From Saururus chinensis (Eukaryota; Streptophyta; Magnoliopsida; Piperales; Saururaceae): 64,000 nt of DNA. A program made the translations under genes and the position numbers. The notes beneath the pieces are model-generated. The model made no database searches. It saw nothing but the letters and a program-made list of their open reading frames with translations, and was not told the DNA's origin. This document shows positions 23,804-34,700 of this stretch, in pieces (the first letter of the stretch is position 1; every line of letters starts with the position of its first letter). The stretch covers positions 48,277,644 through 48,341,643 of the forward strand of contig CP141142.1 of the NCBI GenBank assembly GCA_035235625.1. Reading direction: 5' to 3'.

Positions 23804-25052
23804 TAGGGGTGGGGGTGTTAAAGAGTCGAGCCCGCTCGTCGAGCATGTTAAACTAGGCTCAGCTCGAATTGGGTACTCGAGTTAGAATAGGCTTAAATCG
23901 AGTTTGAGCATACTCCTCAACTCGGCTTGACTTGAGTGAAACTCGAACTCAACTCATGCCCAACTCAAGCTCGAATATAGTTTTTAAATTGTATATAAAT
24001 AAAAAATATATAAAATAATATATATATATATATATATTGAATTGTAATGAATATATAATTTCTTTGTATGATATATTTTTAAAAGTAAAAATTTTGGAGA
24101 CTAATATTCTCTATTTGTTCCACATTAATAGCTCTATTGATTTTAACCAAACGGAGCTATTAATTTTGGATAGGAAGTATATACATACATACACTACACA
24201 TGTGACGTATCTTAAAATTCACTTATATCATAAAAATATAACTAAATAAAATATATAAATACATCTAAATATATTATTTTCACTAAGATACCCAATAACT
24301 CTTCCAAAGTTTGAAACAAAAATTGAGGACCGGAGAGATAATATAGCGTCATAACTTCTAAGTCTTAACCTAAAAATAAAATTTATAAAAAAGGGTCACA
24401 ATTGGCTGTATAATTGTTGTGGCACAATTGGCTATTCATTCGCTTTTGGCTTTATTCTAGAACATTCATATTAAAGAAATTATTGTCATCTTCATTCCAC
24501 ATATCTTTGTTTATTGTTTATCTTTGTGCACGTACTTCATAATATTTTTTTAGGCATACCAAAGGTCTTTAATTAGGCTTCTATTTTTTGCATATTTTTG
24601 TGATTTATACTTTTGTAAAGCGAGAAAAATGCTAATGTTGCCTTTTTGGAGTATATATGTAAATGTTACTTAAATTAATTTGTTATACTTTTCTTCTCAA
24701 CTAGTGACTATACTCATCTATTCATGGTGTACTAGTAATACTTGATGAAAGATATTTATTATTACTTAATGCTAAAATATATCTTATTATGTAGGATACT
24801 TTATATACTTTAGATATAATTTTTTTCCTTTTTTTTGTTTGAGCTTAGGTTGAGCCCAAGTTGAGCATGGGTTCATGATTCACATATGGAAATTCAAGTA
24901 CGAGCACGAGTCGAGCTTCAAAATTTCAGTTCAAGTTGAGTTTGAGTAGAACTTTCGAACTTATTTGAGCCTCTAGCCAAATTGAACAGTTTGAGCTCAA
25001 ACATAGCGAGTCCAATACTCGCTCTACTCGTCTCAACTTGTTAACACCCCTA
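23804..25052. mobile_element. Degenerate hAT-like non-autonomous element
   Basis: The left end TAGGGGTGGGGGTGTTAA and the right end TTGTTAACACCCCTA are inverted repeats of the hAT type (usual form TAGGGGTG). Subterminal regions carry many GAGCTCGAA/TTGAGCTC words in both orientations, as in known plant hAT MITE families. The interior is AT-rich without a transposase frame. The flanking octamers do not match well, so no clean 8-bp target duplication is seen. Confidence 0.6.
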
Positions 25053-25309
25053 GATATTACATAAATTTAAAATTTCAAAGTAAAATAGAAGATAATATTG
25101 TCTTATTATTGGGCAGAAAGGGTTTGTACGAGCCTAATGTTCATTTCTTTTCGTAACATGAGTTTATTGGGGAAAACCTATTTTTAATTTATTTCAAGAG
25201 AGAAACTAGAGGGTTAAAGGATATTGCAAATTTTTTCTTTGGGGGCTTACATTTAATTAAATTGATAATCATATGATATGGCCATAGTGGACTAATCACC
25301 TACCCAACC

Positions 25310-28300
25310 TATAAGGACCCTCATCTCTAAACCGGTTTTTGGTTTCCTTTAATTATTGATTATCGTGAGACTTACGCGTTTTTTAATTTATTCGGCGATT
25401 TCGTGAATAAATAGTGTTTGTGATAGTTTTAGCCAAAATTAACTTTAAGATTAGTGATTTTAAAACAAATGTGAATTTTTGGGATTTTTCTGAATTTTTA
25501 CTATTTTCCCAAAAATTAGGGTTTATGGCGGGACCCCTGTGGGCCCCACCGTCGAAATTTTGATTTTTGGGTCAAATGAACCCAGATATCTACCTAAGGT
25601 TATACAAAAATTTTCAGAATTTTCTTAGGCTTAATTAGTACTTAAATTTGTAAAATACCTATTTTTAGCCTACTTTTCCTATTTATACCCCATAACTTAC
25701 TCATACATACCCCAACCCTTACTATAAAAGGGCAAACCTGAGCCATTTCCATTTTTGAGAATAGGCTGAGGAGGGAGGTCTGGCCTAATCCCCAATTAGG
25801 CCCGAATTAGAAGTTGTTTAAGGTTTTTAAGAAGGGTGACTCTCCAATCCGAGCTTAATTAAGTGCTAAGGTAATGGGTCTTTGAAATCTCAGTTTATCC
25901 ATGGTAAAATTCTCGATTTTTGGCTTATTTTGAATGGAGTTGCTTAAATTGGTGTATTAATGGCATGATTAGAAAATAAAAATATTTAATCACGATTTCT
26001 TAGGGTTTTGCATTATTATGATATGGTTTAATATTCTGGAAGTTAAGAAGGACTTTTGATGATGATTAGGGTGTTAGATGTGGATTTGAAGTGTTATCAA
26101 TGGTGTTTCTGTTTAGATTTGCGAAAGGAAGAAGATGATTCAATTCTGCCTTGTTGGCGTTCGAACGGCCCTTCTGGGCGTTCGAACGGCCAAACTGTGA
26201 ATTCAAATTTTTACATTTAACCGATCGAACGGCTACACAGCAGATTGGTGTTCTAATGCATGATGTTTATTTTGATAATTCCACTTTAGCTTGCCAATTT
26301 CATATGAATGTGGTGTGTTTTAAGCTATATTATGCTACTGGAAAGGCATGCTATTGAGGTTATAAAGTTGAAATATATGATTAGAGATTTATAGAATGGC
26401 TTATGTTTTGTGGCATGATGTTGGAAATGTCATCTTGAAATTGTGAATGGTTGATTCCCTATGGTTAAGCATATTTTCAGTAGGACTACAACCTATTATT
26501 GGACTGATTTGTCATGATAGAGTGTGGTTAGTTGGTGTGTGGATGTTGGTGAATGTCATGACTCAATGATGAAATGAATGATCTTATATGTGTCTAGCCT
26601 TTGTGGTTGAGATTTAAATTGGGATACGATTTCAACGATTCTTCTTCTATGATTTCCGCTGGAATTCATGTTTAGATGGAAATTCACATGTGTAGTGTAG
26701 TAGTAAGTTAATTTCAAGCATGTTGAAATGCATTGAGTGAAGTACTTCTACTAGTTACACACACATGTGGGGGTTAAATGATAATGTTGAAGCTTGATAT
26801 TGTGATTATGAATGATGCATTAGGGGCTGATGAGAGCACTTATCATGGATTAGGATTCATGTATGTCTTGCCCACGTATGTACCATGCTGCATATATCAT
26901 GAAAATGGATTTCCAATTGAGGCTTCATCGAGGTTAATCGAATTTGACCGATTGGATGCAATGTGGTGAAATTGTGTGCCGGATTGATCGGTCATGGATT
27001 AATCGTAAGTTGATTGGTCCGAAAGGACATGTTTTGATTTGAGTTCCTGTGTGGAACGAGTGCACTCCCCGGGTTGAGTCTAGTTAAATGGAATTATGTG
27101 GGGACAAGTCGTGTACTTGTCTTGCGGATTGTGAGAATGTTATTATGAGTGTCATCTGGACCCTGAGAATTCAGTGTGGTATGCCGTGTGCACCCCGCTA
27201 CCACGTGTTCTAGGGTTCTCTATGTGAAAACTCGGGCTCTTCCCTCCGCAGGAGATGTCCCTAGGCAAACACCCCTACTCTAAATTCTCTGTGTGAGAAT
27301 GGGACATCCTTGGCCAGGATCGTCCAGGGCGAGCAGCATTAGGGATTGACAACCCCGAACTTTCTTTAATTCTTGTGTAAAATTTTGGATCATGACATGC
27401 CTTCGTGGCCTTATCCATGCTCCCGTCTGTGTGACACCAAATTTGTGATTACTCCTTGATGAAGGTTGATTATGATATGATGCATGTGAGAATATGTATA
27501 TTAGAAATACATCCATGCAGGTTTATTATGATATAATGCATGTGGGAATATGTATGTTAGAGATACATCCATGCAGGTTGATTATGTTATGATGCATGTG
27601 GGAATATGTATGTTAGAGGTACATCCATGCAGGTTGATTATGATATGATGCATGTGGGAATATGTATGTTAGAGATACATCCATGCAGGTTGATTATGAT
27701 ATGATGCATGTGGGAATATGTATGTTAGAGATACATCCATGCAGGTTGATTATGCACCATGATGCAGTGTTAGGTGATATGTATGTGTGATCAGAAAATG
27801 ATGCATCATGTAAATCTTTGATCTAAATGATCTTATTACTATGCTATCGTATTTTCGACGTTGATAGTAATATTAAAAACCATTGCTGAGTTTGTTAAAC
27901 TCACCCCTCTTTCTTGTGTTTTGATTTGGGGCTGCGTGGTGCGACACGCAGACGGACAGGATCTCCTCTTTGAGGAAAGGTCGGAGATGGCTTGGATATG
28001 ATCATGGAGATCGTTGTGTGACTTCTCTTCTTTGGTTTTATGCTTTATGTTTAGGACCTTTGTGTAGGGTTCTTTGTTGTTTTGGATTTATGTCACATTT
28101 TACAGTTGTGATGCTTATGACTTATTTTGAGCCGGTGTGGGCTTTACTTAACTAAGCATGTGGGTTTGAGATTAGTTGTTTACTTTGTGATAAGCAACAC
28201 TCTTTCTTCCCTTTTTATTTACTCTTGCTCAAAGGATTGTGTGTACTCCGTATTTCTGTTAATCGCCCGTGGTTAGGGTTAAGTCTTCCGCTAGATTGTT

Positions 28301-28386
28301 TCTAAATTTTCCCTTCGTAGCCCCCGCGCGCTTGACCGGCCCTTGGACCGGGTTCGGCTCGGGTCGGGCATCGCCGGGGCGTGACA
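25310..28386 (-). mobile_element. Long solo LTR, probably Ty3/gypsy (Tekay/Del-like)
   Basis: On the minus strand it begins TGTCACGCCCCGGCGATGCC at 28386, the start seen in many plant Del/Tekay LTRs. The 5-base sequence CAACC lies on both sides (25305-25309 and 28387-28391), a likely target-site repeat, giving 3,077 bp. If so, its far end is TA rather than the usual CA. A collinear second copy starts at 62868 on the plus strand. No gag or pol lies beside it, so a solo LTR left by recombination is inferred. GGGCCCCACCGTCGAAATTT near 25540 is typical of long chromovirus LTRs. Fossil; moderately old. Confidence 0.65.
27464..27743. repeat. Minisatellite, five 56-bp units, inside the solo LTR
   Basis: Units start at 27464, 27520, 27576, 27632 and 27688 (GGTTGATTATGATATGATGC...ACATCCATGCA) and are nearly identical; a truncated sixth begins at 27744. 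The homologous part of the second LTR copy (about 63490-63680, reverse orientation) holds a different number of shorter, varied units. Confidence 0.92.
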
Positions 28387-30800
28387 CAACCCACATGACA
28401 ACAAATGGACGTATTCCATAAATAAAATGAGGGTCCATGTATCCTTGATTATCATATGATATGCCCATGGTGGTGAGGACATGCACTACCCTTTGTATTT
28501 TTATTTTCCGTATTTCCTCTCCTCATGATGAACATTTGTACATAATCTATAAGGAAGCTGATATTTCTATTCCACTTTTTATACACCAAAACTCTACTCT
28601 AGCATTTAATTAGATAGATAAAGGTGAGTCACGACAATAGGGGGGAATTTACTTTTCCCAATGGAGTAGAGTTTTAGTGTAAAGAAAATGAAGTAAAAAT
28701 ATCATTCCTTTTGGAAAGGTCATATTGGATACTGTCATGGGGACAAGCTAATAGATACCACGTTGATGATGTAGGTAATGGAGAGAAGATTTTTTTCAAT
28801 TACAACCTCTATTTTATAGTAGTTGATGACTAGGATAAATGATGCACATATTAGTGTGTGTTAGTATCAGCTAGCTCACATGTGGTAGCAGGTGGATTGT
28901 TGATTGACAACTCCGATAAAGTGGATGATATAATGGAGGATAACTTCACAAGGACCCAAATCCATATAAGTATTAAAATGAGTTAGGAAGCAATACTGAA
29001 GGTGGATTAGTGATAACTAACAAGAATGTACATGCATTATGCATGTAAATATAGATTAAACATGATAAAATTAAATAATTCATATATAAACTATGTACCA
29101 AACAAACGTCTCCCTGAAATGTTATAGTTACAATACATCTAGCTTTTAGGAACATAATGATCATAAATTGTACGCACAAGCTCTATATAAACCAGATACA
29201 TTCTAGTAGGCAATTATGAGTCCAAATATCATAAGCTAAATATTATATTATAAGTTAGCAAAGACAATGATGTTGAATGATTTTTTGTTGTAGAAGATGA
29301 TATTTACATTCATGACTAATTTAGCGGTGGGTCTCATTTGATAGAACTCTTTGGGAGTTTTCCAAAAGCATAAAAAAATACAAATATGAACATGTATAAT
29401 ATAAGCACAAATGTAAAAAATTATTATCGAGAAGTGAGTTATATAGGTGGGGCATAAAAAAAACTCGAGAAAACATAGTCATGTATAATATCATTTGATA
29501 GGGCTCATTAGGAGCTCTCTAACAATACTAAGAACCCGTAAATCCAAGTTCAAGAATGCATGATATAATATTACAAAGTTAAACTCAATATAACATAAAA
29601 GAGGATGTCTAGCCAGAGTTGCAGCTCCTTGCCCGTCATATCATGGCTTGACCATGATTTGATAGCCAAGGAGCTACAAGTAAGGCTAGTATTTTTTCAA
29701 CATAAAATATAAGGTCCATGTCATATTAGTAATCAATATTAGGTCTAAAAGAATTTAAGTAGATGATTTTCTTGAAATATCGTCAAATCACATACCAATT
29801 TAAATTTTATTAGAGGGCATAAAGATATAAAACATAGATAAAATTAGAATTAAGGGTAAAATATATGGGTAAAATAATCCAAAAAATGAAAATTCTATAA
29901 TCACTCAATTTGATTAATATACTAGTATGATAAGTTATAATATATTTACACTTCTCCTCTATACTTTGGAAATAAGACAAAAGATGAAAAGATAACAGTA
30001 AGAGGATTTCAATTTTTTTCCAAGAGAAAGATGAACTAAGAAGTGACATACGGTAGAAAAGTAAGTTGGATGGTAAAAGGACATTGCAAGAGCCTTATAT
30101 TTTTATTATAATTATGACAGGTAACTGAGAATATGAATAGAAGAAAAACGAAAATAAAGGTAGAGAGCTTCTCGTGGTCTACACAAGATATACTAAATAC
30201 CTTAAAACTTATAAAAATGATTGGTTTATGGTTTAAGGTCCTCATGTATTGGTATTCCAACATTCAAAATAGTCTACCATAAGACATCAACTTATAAGAA
30301 CCATCAGTGCTTAAAAATGCTTAGCTAGGTTCATTAGAAAGACTCGCAGTTGGACTTAATAAAGATTGGTCCTAATTTAATAATATACACTAGAAAATTG
30401 AGTTATACCCGCATATGAAATTTTGACAAATGCTAGTCATAATCCATGACATAAACTCATATGTGAATGTCACAAGGGAACTCACTCAGTCTGATAACTT
30501 CTCAAAGAATTAGAGGGTAACACATCAAGCACTGAGCCAGTTCATGCCAAATACAAGCTGGTCTCTATGAGAAAAACAATTCAACTATCTTCCTACTCTT
30601 ACTACTTTTCTCAGCTAAAAAGTGTGAGCAGTACTAAATGCATGATAAAAACTGGCTCATCTAGGTCACTTAGCACGCGTGATCAAAGAGGTTTTGTAGA
30701 AGAAGAAAAAAAGTGTGTAAGAGGATAAAATAGATGATGTACAATACATATAGTTTACAAACTTCATACTAATTCAATGTTGTTTTGTGCCCAAGGGCAA
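28387..30800. other. AT-rich intergenic DNA without a recognisable gene
   Basis: No coding sequence, RNA or clear mobile-element end was recognised. The part at 29590-29680 (GCCAGAGTTGCAGCTCC, GACCATGATTTGATAGCCAA) resembles 7250-7335 in the ERLIN intron. A stretch after 28391 (AAATGGACGTATTCC...AATAAAATG) resembles 31520-31550 (AAATGAACGTGTTCC...AATAAAATG), suggesting an old duplication. Confidence 0.4.
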
Positions 30801-31265
30801 CGATGATTTTAATAAGGAAAAAAAATAGTGTGTAACAAGTTGTTACATATCGACGAGCACTCGATGTATCTTGTAGAGTTGGATTGAGATTCGATTGTGA
30901 GCGTGTAACATGGGCAAAGACGATTTTAATAAAGAAAAAAAGTAGTGTGTTGAATTTTTGTATATTGGTATGCACTCGATGCATCTTGTAGAGTCGGATT
31001 GAGATTCGATAGTGAGCATGTAACAAGAACAAATACAATTTTAATAAGGAAAAAAATTAGTGTGTACCGAGTTGTTGCATATAGGCGTGCACTTGAATGC
31101 ATCTTATAGATTTGGATCCGAGATTTGATAGTGAATGTATAACAAAGTCAAAGATAATTTTAAAAAGGAAAAAATTAGTGTGTACCAAGTTTTTATATAT
31201 TAGTATGCACTCAATGTATCTTGTAGAGTCGTATTGAGATTCAAGAGTGAGCGTATAACATGGGC
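30801..31265. repeat. Diverged minisatellite, four units of about 115-120 bp
   Basis: Units begin near 30801, 30921, 31036 and 31155, each with GATTTTAATAAGGAAAAAAA, TAGTGTGT, TGCACTCGATG.ATCTTGTAGAGT.GGATTGAGATTCGA-type words (given here in pieces) and a GAGCGTGTAACA end. Units differ considerably, so the array is old. It ends about 460 bp before the first codon of the PHD gene. Confidence 0.88.
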
Positions 31266-31724
31266 AGTTGGATTCAAAACCTTAATTAGTAGCACAATTA
31301 AAATTGTGCGGCTCAGATTCATCAATGACTTTTAATAAAATAAATGGTGAGTAACAAAAACTAAAATTCAACAAATTAGAAGAGAAAGCATGCAATTAAA
31401 TGATAAAATGCTAATTTGATGAAGCCCGTGACATGATAATTGCATGACATGCCCATGAACCCAATGTCTTGATTCCTTCCAAAAACGGAAACATTTCACC
31501 TGCCCAGACCGCTTGATTAAACAAATGAACGTGTTCCAAAAAATAAAATGGCAAAGGGAACATTTTTGATCCTTTGAGCTGTGAGTCTGACCGTCACTCT
31601 TCCAAAAAGCTCTCTTCCCCCCTCTCGAAGCCTTTTCTGGTCATCAGAGCCTCGTCCATTATACAAATCGTATTCCCACAGTGAGGCTTGGGCCCCCCTT
31701 CACTTCTTCACTCCGAGCAGAAGA
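31266..31724 (+). promoter_or_regulatory. Promoter and 5' leader of the PHD-finger gene
   Basis: Composition shifts from AT-rich to pyrimidine-rich at about 31580 (CTCTTCCCCCCTCTCGAAGC), a usual feature of plant 5' leaders. No strong TATA box is seen. Boundaries are inferred from the proposed first exon. Confidence 0.35.
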
Positions 31725-34700
31725 ATGGACAGCCCCCTGCGGGTAAAACCATGCTCTACACCCCCTGTCTCTCTTTGTGTCTCTGTCTGCGTGAAGTAAA
31801 CTAATTTTCTCTGGACTGCAAATTTTCCACAGTGAAAAAGCAGAGAACAACTTGCCTCAGAATGCAACTTGTTCGTGGTTGTTCTCTGTTCGACGTGTCT
31901 CTGTTCTTATTACACTACAGAACGAGTTGAACGCAAGCTCTTTGCTTTTTTTGCTGGGTTGGGGACTACCCCCGAGCTTCCTTGATCACGTTTTTGTACG
32001 AGGATGTCTTAGGTCGGGAAAGAGCTCTTTGGGGCATATTTTATTTATGAAAGAGATTAAACAATTATGTACAGGTTAAAAAAGAAATGGTTGAATGCAA
32101 GTTCCAACGGGGGAATAACGGAAACAGAGCTCAGAGCACCACGAGGGGTCTCTAAAATATTAAGAAAAGGAAAAGACGATTGATCGTCGATGGGACTTGA
32201 GCTCTTTATTTACTTGTTTGTGACATGGGTGGTATCTCTGATTTTTGCTCGTTTTCTTTTCTTTGTGATTTTTGTTACAGACGGGACTGGATTTCTTGTT
32301 TTCTCTTTACTGGTAGTGGATTTCCTCACTTTTTCTGATATGGGTTGCGAAAATGGAATCGCTGCTATCAATGTCTGAATCCGGTTTTTGGGATTTTGCA
32401 CTAGAATTCTTTTTTTGCTCGACTTTCTCTGTACTGGGTGTTCAATCTCTGTCTGGAAACGTACAGTCTCCCGTAGACGTCACTCTTCACTCATGTACTT
32501 TTATCTAGGTGTACTGTTACTGCTTATCACTGAAAACCTCCCGGTGTCTCCTACTGCAACACACTTTTGTTTTTAACCATCTCGCTTCGCCACCAGAGTA
32601 TTCTCCAAAATTCTGGTTTGTGTGTTCTTCCTTGCTTTCGATATAATGTCCCCGGTTTATTTCTCTGCATTCACTTTCTTTCGTAGCCGTATGGTTAATG
32701 GGGGAAAGATTGGTATGGGGACCCATCATTACAGGGGCCCTTGTTGAAGATTGGACGCTTCTGACATCTTATGTTTAAGATGCAAGTAACTGACAAGAAA
32801 AACTTAGGACATAATTGGGGCGAACAATCAGCTGATATTTAAGTTAATACTTTGGTAATTATTAGCATGTCTATTATCTAGCAAAATGAATGCCTCCGGT
32901 TATTCATAATATTATCAGTAATTTCATGAATATTGTGATCTAGTAGTGCCTATTTTGTGCATGTCTATTGTTCCTGAGTCTCTTTTTGTGGGATTTTGGT
33001 CTTTTGCCTGCTTTGGCTGGATGAAGAGATAAAACTATCTAATAACTCAATTATTAGTTACTTGGAAATCCCTGAAACTGGTTGGTTTCTAAATTAGCCG
33101 GAGGGCTTTTCACTTTGGATGAATAGTTCGCCAACCACGGATTTAGCCACCCCCTCCCATATGTGGATGGTGGAAGGTGGATATCCATCGATTGTGCTAA
33201 GGGGGTGGGCTGGCTAAAAGAGGGGGTGGTGAACTTCTCATCCTTTCACGTTATGTGGGTTTATTTTTTCCTTCGTAATGTTCCAATGTTGGCATTGCAT
33301 ATTAGTTCATGAATACAAGCCCTTTGCTTGTTTGTTGGGTGAAATATAAATTCATTAACTAAAAAGGCAGTTGGAAATTCAAGAGAGCAGTTAGTTTAAA
33401 TTTACTGCAGTTTTTCACTTTAAACAGGTTGTTTTGTTCCTTGGATAAGTCCAGGGCATACACATTACCTTTTAATTTACGAGTCTTATATCTTGTACAA
33501 GGGCTCTTTGTTTACCCCTGTTCTTTGACTAGGTTATTTTGCCTGCAATCTTTATTTATAACATTTTAGCTTTATTACTAATGACCATGGCAAAGAAAGA
33601 GCGGAGCCAACATATGCTTAGTGCTGCTTCATCTTGTGCAGGATAAGAGGTGTGATATATGTGGTGTTGCTGGGTATGCTGTCTGTATTGTAACCTGTTG
33701 TCAGTGCCATCAAGCTTCTGAGCACATGTATGCTTTATTTACTTTTAGATAATCGTTTAGAGGAGCAAACTCAGTTGAATATTTATAAGATGTTATAATG
33801 TGGATAAGATTGAATTTGCAATGAGAGGAAAGTAGATAACCAGACACAGTATTGTTAGGTGTTTTTAACTCAATTTTCGTGCAAGACTCCTACATTGTTG
33901 TGTGTGGCCTTTCTAGTTGATGTTTACGAGAGTTTAATGAGGACATTTGTTATGAGACTGCACATTGGATGCTATGTAAAATTTCCATTAGTTTAATAAT
34001 TAATTTCATGGACAATATAAGCAAATTCTGTTCAGTGAATATTGTCCAACTATGGCATGAAATTTATTTCTTTGTAGCAAAAAACGTTGAAGTTTTTTTT
34101 AACTGGATACCATCAGCGGAACTGGCCTCTGAGGTTTTCTAAATTAAGAAAGACATAGGGGGAAATGTAATGAGCCTTTTTCTGATTAGTACGAAATGCA
34201 AAACCCTAGAATGCAGTCTATATGCTTTTCCACTAAACATCATTCCAACAACAAAGTAAAAACTAATGTAAGAGAAATACCAAATGCTGAACTTAAGAAA
34301 TGTATATTGAAATTTATTTATAATGAGATTCCAGATTCTTGATCTATCAGATTTGCAAATGCTAACAACGGTTGAAATTCTCCAATATTTGGAAATTGCA
34401 AGAAACATACTGAACCTTTTTTTGAGACAAACAAGGTTAGCCAATTAATCAACGGCTGTAATTTTTTCTCTGAAAGTCTGTTGAAGAATAATATTGGATA
34501 AGAGAATTCTATCAGTTGTTTATCTTGAATGATTCTTGAGGCTCGACTGCTCAATATTGCCCCAGATTGTGTTCAACTTTTACAAGTACATTCTGCTATC
34601 CTACCCTGTACTTTACAGTTTCAGTCTCTATTTGCTCTGTCCATGCCAGCCCTTATTTGAACATAGCCATTAATAGTTGCTTCTAGTCTTCATATGTATG

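Noticed and set aside
27464-27743. CRISPR-like regular repeats
   Set aside because: Units are contiguous and nearly identical without unique spacers, in a plant LTR; this is a minisatellite.
30769-31038. Minus-strand frame across the 118-bp array
   Set aside because: Repetitive translation of the minisatellite, no start context or similarity.
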